A stretch of DNA of 64,000 nt from Bog-473 sp963850095 (GCA_963850095.1 CAWKJX010000014.1:310001-374000); one strand, 5' to 3'; positions 16,119-25,498 are shown, counted from the stretch's first letter. Numbers and translations are program-made. Notes: generated by a model from the letters alone, not told the origin.

Positions 16119-17066
16119 TCAGGCGCCGGCGACCAGCACGACCTTGCCCAGCTTGCCCCCGGCCGCGAAGCGGTCGTAGGCCGCTTCCGCCTCGGACAGA
16201 GGGAACGTCTCGAAGATGGGGATGGTCAGGCGGCCGCCGGCCAGGGCGGGCAGCACATGGGCGGCCATGGCCGCCGTCACGTCAGCCTTCTCGCGCCGGC
16301 TGCGGGCGCGCAGGGTGGAGCCACCGATGCGGGCGCGCTTGGTCATGAGCTGCATGAGGTCGATCTCCATGCGGCCGCCCGAGCCGACACCGATCACGAC
16401 CACGCGGGACCACGTGGCGAGGTGCGCCAGCACGTTGGTCAGACTCGCCTGTCCGACCAGTTCGAGCACGACGTCGTAAGGGCCCCCGTCGCCTTCGTCG
16501 CCCGGGGCGATGACGGCGTGGGCACCGAACGCGGCCACGGCGGCACGGTGGTCGGGGTTGCGCACGGTGGCGGTCACGATCGCACCGGCCTCGGCGGCCA
16601 ACTGCACGGCGGCTGTCCCGACGCCGCCTGCCGCGCCGCTGACCAGCACGCGCTCGCCCATGCGCAGGCCGGCCTGGGTGAAGAGGGCGTCGTAGGCGGT
16701 GGAGAAGGCCTCGGGGAACCCCCCGGCCTCGGGCCAGGGCAGGGAGTCGGGGACGGCCAGGGCATGGATCTCGTCGACGAAGGCCAAGGTGGCCTGAGCG
16801 CCTCCGCCCACGACGGCCATGACCCGGTCGCCGGGGGAGAAGAGCGTGACGGAGCGGCCGACCGACACCACCTCGCCCGCCAGCTCCATGCCCGGGATGT
16901 CCGCCGGCCAGCCGGGTGGGGCGGGATAGAAGCCGGCCCGCTGCACCAGGTCCGCCGAGTTCAGCCCGGCCGCCTTCACCGAGACGAGCAGCTCGGTGTC
17001 GCCCGGAACCGGGTCGTCGCGTTCCTCCCAGTGGAGGCGGCCGTCCCGGATCACCACGGCGTGCAC
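16119..17066 (-). CDS. NADPH:quinone oxidoreductase-like MDR protein
   Basis: 315 residues, zinc-free medium-chain dehydrogenase: N-terminal GroES-like part with VKAAGLNSADLVQRAGFYP and IPGMELAGEVVSVG, then the Rossmann motif VLVSGAAGGVGTAAVQLA. No structural or catalytic zinc Cys pattern is seen, which fits quinone or enoyl reductases using NADPH. It heads a small minus-strand unit with the HAD gene. The true electron acceptor is unknown. Confidence 0.87.
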   Translation of the reverse strand: MHAVVIRDGRLHWEERDDPVPGDTELLVSVKAAGLNSADLVQRAGFYPAPPGWPADIPGMELAGEVVSVGRSVTLFSPGDRVMAVVGGGAQATLAFVDEIHALAVPDSLPWPEAGGFPEAFSTAYDALFTQAGLRMGERVLVSGAAGGVGTAAVQLAAEAGAIVTATVRNPDHRAAVAAFGAHAVIAPGDEGDGGPYDVVLELVGQASLTNVLAHLATWSRVVVIGVGSGGRMEIDLMQLMTKRARIGGSTLRARSRREKADVTAAMAAHVLPALAGGRLTIPIFETFPLSEAEAAYDRFAAGGKLGKVVLVAGA

Positions 17067-17123
17067 GGCGCCACGTTAGGCGGCCCGGAGCGGGCGGCCC
17101 GCGGGACCGGTAGGGTCCCGGGC

Positions 17124-17612
17124 ATGGCTCTTTACGACATTCCCATCCACACCCTCCAGGGCGCCGACACGACGTTGGGCCAGTACAAGGGCAAGACCCT
17201 GCTGGTGGTCAACGTCGCCTCCAAGTGCGGGCTCACGCCGCAGTACGAGGGGCTCGAGCGGTTGCAGAAGGAGTACGGGGATCGTGGCTTCAGCGTGGTC
17301 GGCTTCCCCTGCAACCAGTTCATGGGTCAGGAGCCGGGGACGGCGGAGGAGATCGAGCAGTTCTGTTCGACCACCTACGGGGTCACCTTCCCGCTGATGG
17401 AGAAGATCGACGTGAACGGCGAGGACCGCCACCCCATCTACGCCGAGTTGACCGAGAAGGCCGACGCCGAGGGTGAGGCCGGGGACATCAAGTGGAACTT
17501 CGAGAAGTTCCTCCTGTCGCCGACCGGTGAGGTCGTGGCGCGCTACCGGCCCCAGGTGGAGCCCGAAGACCCGACGATCGTGGGCGACATAGAGGCGCAA
17601 CTGGCGGCTTGA
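17124..17612 (+). CDS. Glutathione peroxidase family (thiol peroxidase)
   Basis: 162 residues. Peroxidatic Cys in VVNVASKCGLTPQY, Gln in FPCNQFMGQEPG and Trp-Asn in IKWNFEKFLL are the catalytic tetrad positions. Cys replaces selenocysteine, and in bacteria of this kind the reductant is usually thioredoxin rather than glutathione, removing hydrogen or lipid peroxides. ATG 17124 follows TAGGGT by 7 nt, a leaderless arrangement with no Shine-Dalgarno. The next gene overlaps its stop. Confidence 0.93.
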   Translation: MALYDIPIHTLQGADTTLGQYKGKTLLVVNVASKCGLTPQYEGLERLQKEYGDRGFSVVGFPCNQFMGQEPGTAEEIEQFCSTTYGVTFPLMEKIDVNGEDRHPIYAELTEKADAEGEAGDIKWNFEKFLLSPTGEVVARYRPQVEPEDPTIVGDIEAQLAA

Positions 17613-18373
17613 GCGACGTTGTCCCCGTCGTGGCGGGGTTCGGTGCGGGGCTGGGGTTCGGCGCGTCCATCTTCGACATGGACGGGTTGCTGATCGACTC
17701 CGAGGTGTTGTGGCACGAGGCCGAGATCGAGATTCTCGGTGGGCTGGGCGTGCCCTTGAACCCCGATGGCTGCCGTACCACCAAGGGCATGTTCGTCCAA
17801 GAGGTGACCCGGCACTGGTACGGGCTGTACCCCTGGACGGGGCCGACGCCCGACGAGGTGGCGGTGTCGGTGGTGGACCGGGTCATTGAGCTGATCTACG
17901 CCGAAGGTCGGCTCAAGCCCGGTGCCGAGCATGCCATCGACCTGTGCGCCCGGCGGGGGTGGCCGCTGGCGGTGGCTTCGTCGTCGGAATACCGCTTGAT
18001 CGAGGCCGCGCTGGACCACTTCGGTCTGCGGAGTCGGTTCGCGCTGGTGCACTCGGCGGAGGAGGAGGCGTACGGCAAGCCGCATCCGGCCGTCTTCCTT
18101 TCGGCGGCGTCGAGGTTGGACATGGTGCCGAAGCGGTGCCTGGTCTGGGAGGACGCGCCGGCGGGGGTGGTGGCGGCCAAGGCGGCATCCATGGCCTGCA
18201 TCGCCGTGCCCGAGGCGGGCGAGGGAGGGCGCCCGGCCTTCGGCCTGGCCGACCTGGTGGTCGACTCTCTGCTGGCGGTCGACGACGCGGCGATCGACGG
18301 GGTGGCGAGGCGGCACTTCGGCTACGACGGGACCGGCGTCGATACCGGCGCCGGGACCGACCCCGGCACCTGA
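17609..18373 (+). CDS. HAD hydrolase, beta-phosphoglucomutase/sugar-phosphatase type
   Basis: About 254 residues. Motif I FDMDGLLIDSEVLW is the DxDG type with a C1-cap as in 2-deoxyglucose-6-phosphatase and phosphoglucomutase relatives; motif II VASSSE, motif III YGKPHP, motif IV CLVWEDAPAGVVAAKAA. Predicted sugar-phosphate phosphatase. The frame can begin at TTG 17609 (TTGA overlap with the upstream stop) or GTG 17630, as similarity only starts at about residue 18. The C-terminal tail GTGVDTGAGTDPGT is low complexity. Confidence 0.83.
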   Translation: MSDVVPVVAGFGAGLGFGASIFDMDGLLIDSEVLWHEAEIEILGGLGVPLNPDGCRTTKGMFVQEVTRHWYGLYPWTGPTPDEVAVSVVDRVIELIYAEGRLKPGAEHAIDLCARRGWPLAVASSSEYRLIEAALDHFGLRSRFALVHSAEEEAYGKPHPAVFLSAASRLDMVPKRCLVWEDAPAGVVAAKAASMACIAVPEAGEGGRPAFGLADLVVDSLLAVDDAAIDGVARRHFGYDGTGVDTGAGTDPGT

Positions 18374-18393
18374 GGGACTTGCGGGGTTGGAGG

Positions 18394-19166
18394 TCAGAGC
18401 ATCTGTTCGAGCCGGGCGGCCACCTCGCGATAGCGCGCCGTCGGAATGAGGTGGGCACCGTCGAAGGCGCCCGAGTCACGCAGGCCGGCGACCAGCTCGC
18501 AGGCGGCGTCGACGCCGGCATAGCGGTCGCCCTCGAGCCGTTCCAGCAGGTCAGCCGGCACGGTCAGGCCCGGAATGGACAGCCTCCGGGCCATGGTCAC
18601 ACTCGGGACGACGAGGACACCCGCATAGACGGGGCAGGAAACGTCGACCTCGGCTCGCCAGGCCAGGAAGGCGTCGAGGTCGAAGCCGATCTGCACGAAC
18701 AAGAAGTCGGCTTCCCGTTTCCACTGTGGCAGGGGCGACAGCCCGGTGACGGCGCCGAAGCGCATTACGCCGGCGGCTCCGGGGGCCAGGTCGGAGGTGT
18801 AGGCACGCCCTTCGCCGATCATGGTGCGCACGGTCAACTCGCTGGTGCGCGTGCCGACGAGGGGCTCGTCCCCGTAGACGCAGAGGAACTGGTCGACGCC
18901 GTAAGCGGCCGCGGTGAGCAGGTCACGCCGGAACCCGAGCAGGTTACGGTCGCGCGCGTTCAGGCAGGCGATGGAACGACCGCCCATGGCCTCCACCTCG
19001 TGGGCCACGGCCACGCTCGAGACCGTGGCCCGGCCGATGTGGTTGTCGGGGATCAAGAAGGTGGTGGCCACCGGGCTGAGGACGCCGATCTGGTGACGCA
19101 CCCGCTTGAGGTCGGGCGTGGTGGCGGGCTCTATTTCGCAGACGAGCTCGAAGGAGATGGGCTCAT
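18394..19166 (-). CDS. Methylenetetrahydrofolate reductase-like protein, frame break at N-terminus
   Basis: The core frame from GTG 19101 gives MetF-like sequence: ATTFLIPDNHIGRATVSSVAVA, ACLNARDRNLLGFRRDLL and FLCVYGDEP. Family similarity starts earlier: adding one base to the G run at 19159-19161 joins ATG 19166 in frame and yields MSPISFELVCEIEPATTPDL, the expected N-terminus. The family reduces methylene-THF to methyl-THF with FAD for methionine synthesis; this short (about 257 residues) version may be a paralogue. It lies 14 bp after the GNAT gene on the same strand and converges on a HAD gene. Confidence 0.72.
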
Positions 19167-19179
19167 GGCCGCATTCAGG

Positions 19180-19706
19180 CTAGGGATTTCGTGAAGCGGA
19201 TGGTGCGGGCCGGGACGACGGGGCGGCCCTCGCGTCGACGTCGACGGCATGCGGTATCCATCCGGTCGAGGTGTAGAGGGCGACGGCTTCGGGTTGGCGG
19301 TCCCCGAGTCTCGAGCTCGAGCTCGCCGAAGCCGAGCGCGCCGGCGGCGTCCTCGAGGGCGGCCATCAGTGCCCGGGCGACGCCGTGGCCGCGCCAGGCC
19401 GGGTCGACCCAGAGTCGCCGCACCTCTGCCGTCCCCGTGCGGATGCCGCGTAGGCCCACCCCGCCGATCGGCTCGGCACGCCCGGCGGCGCGGGCGACGA
19501 GAAAGGCGCCGGACGGCGGGTCGAACATGGTCCCCGTGAGCTCCAGCTCGTTGGCGGTCAGGTTGCCGTAGCGCTCGACGAGCTCACGCCTCGGCCTGTG
19601 CGACCACCCAGCGCGGGCCGTCCTCGCCCGCCGGCTCCCGGCAGACGGCGACGGCCGCCGGCAAAGGGGAAGTGGACCGATGCACACCCTCTATCCTCTC
19701 TGACAT
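19180..19706 (-). CDS. GNAT N-acetyltransferase, two frame breaks
   Basis: Pieces in different frames form one GNAT protein of about 175 residues. From ATG 19706: VCREPAGEDGPRWVVAQAEA; after a shift near 19588, RELVERYGNLTANELELTG and the acetyl-CoA loop RRLWVDPAWRGHGVARALM; after a shift near 19306, QPEAVALYTSTGWIP and the end at 19180. Each break is fixed by one or two bases. GNAT enzymes transfer acetyl from acetyl-CoA to an amine; the acceptor is unknown. Divergent from ileS by 39 bp. Confidence 0.68.
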
Positions 19707-19745
19707 ACCGGGCGACGATCGTCCCCGGTCCCGACCCCCGCCGCC

Positions 19746-22700
19746 GTGTTCACACCTATCCCTCCCGACGTCGATTTCGTCGCACTCGAGCAGGCCGAAC
19801 TGGCCCGCTGGTCGGGGCACCGCGTCTTCGAACGCTCCATCGAGCAGCGCAAGGGTGCTCCGCCCTGGGTCTTCTACGAAGGGCCTCCCACGGCCAACGG
19901 CATGCCGGGCCTGCATCACGTGTGGGCCCGGGTCTACAAGGACCTCTTCTGCCGCTTCCGCACCATGGACGGCGCCTACGTGGCCCGCCGGGCCGGCTGG
20001 GACACCCACGGGCTGCCGGTCGAGGTCGAGGTCGAGAAAAAGCTCGGGATCACGGGGAAACAGCAGATCGAGGACCAGGTCGGCATCGCCGAGTTCACCC
20101 GGCTCTGCCGGGAGTCCGTCTATTCCTACGTCGACGAGTTCGCCCGACTGACCACCCGCATCGGCTACTGGGTCGACATGGACGCGGCCTACTGGACGCT
20201 GAGCCCCGATTACATCGAGTCGGTCTGGTGGCATCTGCAGCAGCTGTTCGACCAGGGCTTGCTCTACGAGGATCTCAAGGTGGTGCCGTACTGCCCGCGT
20301 TGTGGCACCGCGCTGTCGAGCCACGAGCTGGGCCAGGCCGACGTCTACCGCGACGAGGAGGACGAGTCGGCCTACGTCCGGCTCCGCCTGCTCGACGCCG
20401 ACCCGGCCGTTGTCGGAGAGGCGCAGTGGTTGGCCGTGTGGACGACGACACCCTGGACCCTCCTGTCGAACACGGGCGTGGCCGTGAACCCCCAGCTGAC
20501 CTACGCCGTGGTGGACGAGACGCTGGTGGCCGAGGAGCTCGTCGACGACGTGCTGGGGGAGGGGGCGCGGGACCGCATCACCTCCCGGGTGCCGGGCGCG
20601 GCCCTCCTGGGCCTGCACTACCAGCGTCCCTTCGATGACCTGCCCGTCCCCCCCGGAGCCGACGGGTGGCGCGTCGTCCCCGCCTCGTACGTCACCACCG
20701 AGGAAGGCACCGGCCTGGTGCACATGGCGCCGGCCTTCGGCGAGGTCGACCGCCAGACCGGCCGCGAGCACGGTCTGCCTTCGCTCAACCCGGTGGGCCC
20801 CGATGGGCGGTTCACGTCCGAGATCTCCTGGCTGGCCGGGCGCGACGTGCGCGAGGCCAACCACGACATCAACGACCGGTTGGAGGCGACCGGCCTGTTG
20901 ATGCGGCGCCAGCCCTACGTGCACTCGTACCCGCACTGCTGGCGGTGCCGCACCCCGCTGATCTACTGGGGCAAGCCGAGTTGGTACATCGCCACGTCGA
21001 CGCACAAGGGCGATCTCCTGGCGGCCAACGCCACGGTGGACTGGCATCCGGCGTACATCCGCGACGGCCGATTCGGCGAATGGCTGGCCAACAACGTGGA
21101 CTGGGCCCTGTCCCGGGACCGCTATTGGGGGACCCCACTGCCCATCTGGCGCTGCGGGCGCGACCACCTGCGCTGCGTCGGCTCGCTCTCGGAGCTGTCG
21201 GACCTGTGCGGACGGGACGTCACCGGCATCGACCCACACCGGCCCACGATCGACGAGGTCACGTTCGCGTGCTCGACCTGCGCCGCCGAGGGGGAGGACG
21301 AGGATGCCCTGTCGGTGGCCCGGCACGTCGAACCGGTCATCGACGCCTGGTTCGATTCGGGCTCCATGCCGGCGGCCCAGGTGGGCTACCCGCACGCCCC
21401 GGGGTCCGAGGAGGCGTTCGTCTTCCCGGCGGACTTCATTTCCGAGGCCATCGACCAGACGCGCGGGTGGTTCTACTCGCTCCTGGCCGTGAACACGCTG
21501 GTGTTCGGCGAGAGCCCGTACCGCCACGTGGTCTGCCTGGGTCACATCGTCGACGCCGACGGCCGCAAAATGTCCAAGTCGATCGGGAACATCATCGACC
21601 CCTGGAGCATTCTCGACACCCGCGGCGCCGATGCCATGCGTTGGTGGATGTTCAGCCAGGGCTCGCCATGGACGCCGACGCGGGCCACGCTCGGGGCCAT
21701 CGACACGGCCATGCGCGACATGCTCCTGACGCTGTGGAACACGTTCAGCTTCTTCACGACGTACGCGTCGCTGAACGGCTTCGATCCGTCCGACCCCGCC
21801 GTGCCCGCCCCGCTCGAACGGGGCCCGCTCGATCGCTGGATCCTCTCGCGCCTGGCCACCACCATGGCGGAGACGACGGAGGCCTTGACGGACTACGAGC
21901 CGCTGGCGGCGGCCACCGCTCTGGGCGGCCTGGTCGACGACCTCTCGAATTGGTACGTGCGGCGGAGCCGGCGCCGTTTCTGGCGCACCGACCCCAACGC
22001 ACCGCCGGGCGACACGTTGGCCGCGCAGGCCACGCTGCACACGGTGCTGACGACCGTGTCGCTGCTGCTGGCGCCGTTCTGCCCGTTCGTGGCCGACGCC
22101 ATGTGGCGGCATCTCACGGAGGCGGACGAGGACGAATCGGTGCACCTGGCCGATTGGCCGGCGGCGGACATCGCCCACATTGACGCCGACCTGGAGGCGC
22201 AGATGGCGCTGGCCCGCCGGCTGACGTCGCTGGGCCGGGCCGCCCGGGGCGAGGCTTCGGTCAAGGTGCGCCAGCCGCTGTCCCGCGCCCTGGTGTTCCT
22301 CCCGCCCGGCTCACCGGAGATCCTCCGCGACATCGTCGCCGACGAGTTGAACGTCGACGAAATCGACACGGCCGACGAGCTGAGCGAGGTGATCCAGTTC
22401 GAGCTGGTGCCGAACTTCGGCACTCTCGGCCCACGGCTGCGCGAGCGGGGTAAGGCGTTGAAGCCGGCGCTCGCCGCCCTCGACGGTGCCGCCGCCGCGG
22501 CGGCGCTCGAGGCGGGCGAGTCGGTGACGATCATGCTGGCGGGGGAGCCCGTCGAGCTGTCGCCCGACGATCTCGCGCTGCGGGTCCGTGGTCAACAGGG
22601 CTTCGCCGTGTCACACGAAGGGGGAGAGGTGGTGGCCCTCGACCTCACGCTCGACGAGGGCCTGCGCCAGCGCGGCCTGGCCCGCGACGTGGTGCGCCTG

Positions 22701-22919
22701 GTGCAGGACCTGCGCAAGACGAGCGGGCTCGAGGTGTCCGACCGCATCCGGCTCTACGTGGTCGGGCTGGACGGCCTCGCCGAGCAACTCGAATTCATCG
22801 CCCAAGAGGTTCTGGCCGTCGACGTCGTGACCGGGCCGGGCCCGGGCGCGGCGACGCCGCTCGAATTGGAGGAGGTCGACGGGCCGGTCGAGGTGTGGCT
22901 GGAGAAGGTCGAGATTTAG
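19746..22919 (+). CDS. ileS: Isoleucyl-tRNA synthetase (eukaryote-like type)
   Basis: 1057 residues, full length. The class I signature is FYEGPPTANGMPGLHHV (HIGH variant) near residue 45-60; KMSKS is intact at about residue 607 in DADGRKMSKSIGN. The large CP1 editing insertion, with WTTTPWTLLSNT, and the C-terminal anticodon-binding part follow. It charges tRNA-Ile with isoleucine in the cytosol. The HIGH context and length match the eukaryote-like IleRS branch common in actinobacteria, which is known to be poorly inhibited by mupirocin. GTG start; no T-box leader is seen in the short upstream gap. Frame is uninterrupted. Confidence 0.96.
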   Translation: MFTPIPPDVDFVALEQAELARWSGHRVFERSIEQRKGAPPWVFYEGPPTANGMPGLHHVWARVYKDLFCRFRTMDGAYVARRAGWDTHGLPVEVEVEKKLGITGKQQIEDQVGIAEFTRLCRESVYSYVDEFARLTTRIGYWVDMDAAYWTLSPDYIESVWWHLQQLFDQGLLYEDLKVVPYCPRCGTALSSHELGQADVYRDEEDESAYVRLRLLDADPAVVGEAQWLAVWTTTPWTLLSNTGVAVNPQLTYAVVDETLVAEELVDDVLGEGARDRITSRVPGAALLGLHYQRPFDDLPVPPGADGWRVVPASYVTTEEGTGLVHMAPAFGEVDRQTGREHGLPSLNPVGPDGRFTSEISWLAGRDVREANHDINDRLEATGLLMRRQPYVHSYPHCWRCRTPLIYWGKPSWYIATSTHKGDLLAANATVDWHPAYIRDGRFGEWLANNVDWALSRDRYWGTPLPIWRCGRDHLRCVGSLSELSDLCGRDVTGIDPHRPTIDEVTFACSTCAAEGEDEDALSVARHVEPVIDAWFDSGSMPAAQVGYPHAPGSEEAFVFPADFISEAIDQTRGWFYSLLAVNTLVFGESPYRHVVCLGHIVDADGRKMSKSIGNIIDPWSILDTRGADAMRWWMFSQGSPWTPTRATLGAIDTAMRDMLLTLWNTFSFFTTYASLNGFDPSDPAVPAPLERGPLDRWILSRLATTMAETTEALTDYEPLAAATALGGLVDDLSNWYVRRSRRRFWRTDPNAPPGDTLAAQATLHTVLTTVSLLLAPFCPFVADAMWRHLTEADEDESVHLADWPAADIAHIDADLEAQMALARRLTSLGRAARGEASVKVRQPLSRALVFLPPGSPEILRDIVADELNVDEIDTADELSEVIQFELVPNFGTLGPRLRERGKALKPALAALDGAAAAAALEAGESVTIMLAGEPVELSPDDLALRVRGQQGFAVSHEGGEVVALDLTLDEGLRQRGLARDVVRLVQDLRKTSGLEVSDRIRLYVVGLDGLAEQLEFIAQEVLAVDVVTGPGPGAATPLELEEVDGPVEVWLEKVEI

Positions 22920-22932
22920 CGCAGGCGGAGAT

Positions 22933-24165
22933 TCAACCGGCCGGCCCGGCCCGCGGCTGTTCGGTCCGAAGCCTGCGGCCGGTCTGGGTGCTCGCCCGGG
23001 TCCAGAGCGGTGAGGGGCGCGAGGTCATCACCCGCCCGTGGGGGCCGGTGAAGGTGATCTCGACGTTGGCATCTCCGCTCAACGACCAGCCTTTGGAGTG
23101 GACCAGGTTGTGGTGGTAGCTGCACAGCGCCACCAGGTTGTCGAGATCGGTCGGGCCCTGGTCGCGCTCCCATTCGTCAATGTGGTGGGGCTGGTGGAAG
23201 ACCACGTGCGTGCAGCCGGGAAACCGACAGTGCCGATCCCGGCGCATGATCTCGCGGCGCTGAGCGGCCGTGGCGTCCCTGGTCGCCCGGCCCTCGTACA
23301 TGGTGCGGCCGTCCGCGTCGTCCACGGCCACGACGACCGATCCCTCGCAGGCCAGACGCCGAATCACCCTGGCGGAGATCAGCCCGCCGCGGTCGAGCTC
23401 GCCGAAGAGGTCCGACCCCGCGCCGTCCTGGTCGATCAACGCCTCCAGGGGGACGTGGGCCACCACGAGGTAGACGCCCTTGGTTCCACCGAGGGGCCGG
23501 CCGCCCGAGGTCGCCCCGGCCATGATGTCCATGAGGGCGTCGCCCTGGCGCTCGTCCCACGGCGTCGTCCCGTCGGACGGGATCTTCTTGGCCCTGGCCT
23601 CGACCACGGCCTGCACCGTGGCGAAATCGTCCGCCGGCAGCCGAGCCGTCATGGTGCCCGTCCTGGCGTTGAAGCGCACCGTGCGCCGCTCAGGCGAGGC
23701 GGCAGGCTTGGGCGGCGGGGCCGCCGCCCGGGCCAACTCGCCCAGCTCTATGACGCTGCGGCCCCGGGCGGCGTCGGCCAGCTCGGCGTCGGTCTCGGGC
23801 GTCGCCACATCGGCCAGCACCCGCACCTGGTCGAAGGAGACCTCACCCGAGCACAGTCCCTCGGCCAAATGCGGCAGATCGAAGAGACGCTCGGCCACCC
23901 GAGCCTGCGCCCGTGCCGTCGGGACGGACGCCCCCGTCTGGGCCACGATCCACGACTCGCCCGAAGCCGCCCCGTCGTCGCGCCACGCGTCGCGACGGCT
24001 GAGCTCGCCGTAGTAGAGGGCGAAGCGCCCCGACCACGCCGCCGACTGGACCGCCGCCGCCTTGACCTCGGCCCGCAACCGGTCCGCGGACATGCCGGCG
24101 AGCTCGGCCACGCTGGGCGCTGCCGGGCACCGGGTCGGTCCCGTCGTCGAACTCGTCGTCCCCAT
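22933..24165 (-). CDS. DUF222 / HNH endonuclease domain protein
   Basis: 410 residues. N-terminal DUF222 region (from VAELAGMSADRLRAEVKAAAV to about residue 230) and a C-terminal HNH nuclease motif: CRFPGCTHVVFHQPHHIDEW, then DLDNLVALCSYHHNLVH, with paired Cys and His ligands. These proteins are multicopy in actinobacteria (13E12-like) and are often listed with mobile elements, but no transposase, terminal repeat or att site is seen here. It converges on ileS with a 13-bp gap. Function in the cell unproven. Confidence 0.88.
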   Translation of the reverse strand: MGTTSSTTGPTRCPAAPSVAELAGMSADRLRAEVKAAAVQSAAWSGRFALYYGELSRRDAWRDDGAASGESWIVAQTGASVPTARAQARVAERLFDLPHLAEGLCSGEVSFDQVRVLADVATPETDAELADAARGRSVIELGELARAAAPPPKPAASPERRTVRFNARTGTMTARLPADDFATVQAVVEARAKKIPSDGTTPWDERQGDALMDIMAGATSGGRPLGGTKGVYLVVAHVPLEALIDQDGAGSDLFGELDRGGLISARVIRRLACEGSVVVAVDDADGRTMYEGRATRDATAAQRREIMRRDRHCRFPGCTHVVFHQPHHIDEWERDQGPTDLDNLVALCSYHHNLVHSKGWSLSGDANVEITFTGPHGRVMTSRPSPLWTRASTQTGRRLRTEQPRAGPAG

Positions 24166-24222
24166 CGCCGGTGAACGGTCGGGACGCGTCGGAGAAGTCT
24201 GGTCGGGATCCGACGACGCCGG

Positions 24223-24756
24223 TCAGCAGCCGGCGGCGAGAAGCTTCGACAGGACCGAACGCAGCGCGGCTCGCTCGGCGTCCGACAGGGGTTCGATGAG
24301 GTGCCGCTCGATGCCGTCGATATGCGCCGCCACCGCCCGCTCCAACACGGCCTGGCCGGCGGGCGTCAGCACCACGTGGATGCTGCGGCGGTCGTTCGGG
24401 CAGTTCTGCCGGGCCACCAGGCCGGCCTCGGCCATGCGGTCCACCAGACGGGTGACACCACCGGTGGTCAGGGCCACGTCAGTGCTGAGGCGGCTCATGG
24501 TGAGGCGTCCCTCGGGGGCCCCGGCCACATGGATGAGGACGTCGAAGTAGACGAGCGGGATCCCGACCGTCTCCTCCAGCTCGCGGCCGAGCGAGTCGGT
24601 GAGGCGTCGGTGGGTGCGGACGAGCAGGCCCATCATCTGGATGCGGTCGTCGTCGATCTGGCCCAGGACGCCACACGTCCCGCCCGCTCCGTCCTCGGGA
24701 CGGCCCGCCTCGCCCGGACCGGCCGGGTCCTTGTCGTCGATGGCCACCGTTCCCAT
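24223..24756 (-). CDS. MarR-family transcriptional regulator
   Basis: 177 residues. The winged helix spans GIPLVYFDVLIHVAGAPEGRL, LSTDVALTTGGVTRLVDRM and RQNCPNDRRSIHVVLTPAG. ATG 24756 has GGAAGG upstream; a longer in-frame start exists but only adds translated repeat sequence. Divergent from the YceI gene; a palindrome in the shared region (24839-24856) is its likely operator. MarR proteins usually release DNA on binding phenolic or lipophilic ligands or upon oxidation. Confidence 0.9.
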   Translation of the reverse strand: MGTVAIDDKDPAGPGEAGRPEDGAGGTCGVLGQIDDDRIQMMGLLVRTHRRLTDSLGRELEETVGIPLVYFDVLIHVAGAPEGRLTMSRLSTDVALTTGGVTRLVDRMAEAGLVARQNCPNDRRSIHVVLTPAGQAVLERAVAAHIDGIERHLIEPLSDAERAALRSVLSKLLAAGC

Positions 24757-24760
24757 ATCC

Positions 24761-24794
24761 CTTCCTCCAGCTCCAGTCTTCCTCCAGCTCCAGT
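24761..24794. repeat. 17-bp perfect tandem duplication
   Basis: CTTCCTCCAGCTCCAGT occurs twice back to back in the upstream region of the MarR gene (minus strand GGAGG elements). It duplicates a Shine-Dalgarno-like sequence just upstream of the MarR start and would lie in its 5' untranslated region. Confidence 0.9.
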
Positions 24795-24830
24795 CTCCCC
24801 CCAGTTGGAGGGCTACTGCACAACTTCTGA

Positions 24831-24860
24831 TTGACAAGTATCTGTCTAGTCAGATATCAT
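24831..24860 (+). promoter_or_regulatory. Promoter with embedded MarR-type operator
   Basis: TTGACA (24831-24836) and TATCAT (24855-24860) are separated by 18 bp and point to the YceI gene at 24901. The spacer contains TATCTG-TCTAGT-CAGATA (24839-24856), an inverted repeat with 8-bp arms and two central mismatches. A repressor bound there would block RNA polymerase. The divergent MarR gene is the obvious candidate, and the site could also control it. This is the clearest sigma-70-like promoter in the window. Confidence 0.75.
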
Positions 24861-24900
24861 AGCGTCAACGAACGGTCAGGACAACCCAAGGAGGCCAAAA

Positions 24901-25474
24901 ATGACCAGCACAAGCAGCACAACCAGCACGACGACCCTTCCCCAGGCGGGGACCTACACGATCGACCCGACTCACACCGAGGTGGGCTTCATCGCCCGGC
25001 ACCTGATCGGGACGAAGGTCCGGGGGCGCTTCACCGACGTATCGGGCACCTTCACCGTGGCCGAGAACCCCTCGGAGTCCTCGCTGGAGGCGCAGGTCGC
25101 CGCGGCCAGCATCCACACCAACCAGCCCCAGCGTGACGAGCACCTGCGGACGAACGACTTCCTGGACGTCCCCAACTACCCCACGCTGAACCTGAAGAGC
25201 ACCGGCCTCAAGCAGGTGGACGACACCCGCTGGGTCCTGACGGCGGACCTGACCATCCGTGGCGTGACGAAGTCGGTCGACTTCAACCTGGAGTTCCTGG
25301 GCGAAGGCCCGTCCATGGTGGAGGGCAAGACCGTCGTGGCCTTCTCGGCCAGACGCGGAGATCGACCGGCGCGACTTCGGCGTGAGCTTCAACCACTCGC
25401 TGCTCGACGGCAGCGTCGTGGTGGGCAACAAGGTCGTCATCGAGATCGAGGTCGAGGCCAGCCTGGCCGACTGA
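24901..25474 (+). CDS. YceI-family lipid-binding lipocalin-like protein, frame break near 3' end
   Basis: About 190 residues when joined. GTYTIDPTHTEVGFIARHL, the VRGRFTDVSGTF block and RTNDFLDVPNYPTL are typical of YceI, a beta-barrel that binds isoprenoid or fatty-acid chains. At about 25352 one extra base changes the frame; without it the protein continues AEIDRRDFGVSFNHSLLDG to TGA 25472-25474. No signal peptide: the N-terminus is a Thr/Ser-rich stretch. AAGGAGG lies just before ATG 24901. A strong hairpin follows the stop. Likely regulated by the divergent MarR protein. Confidence 0.8.
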
Positions 25475-25498
25475 CCCCATCGGTGTGAGAAGCGGCTC

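Noticed and set aside
19707..19745. T-box riboswitch upstream of ileS
   Set aside because: Only 39 bp separate ileS from the divergent GNAT start; there is no room for a T-box and no TGG-type sequence with a specifier loop.
19584..22178. 864-codon open frame on the minus strand opposite ileS, and similar long frames opposite other genes (e.g. 1610-3085, 34494-36701, 51509-54247)
   Set aside because: Antisense frames stay open by chance in DNA of this GC content; their translations are Arg/Gly/Pro/His-rich with no domain, while the opposite strand carries recognised enzymes.
22933..24165. DUF222-HNH protein considered as a mobile element or homing endonuclease
   Set aside because: No terminal repeats, target duplication, intron or interrupted host gene is visible; the family is common as stand-alone chromosomal genes in actinobacteria.
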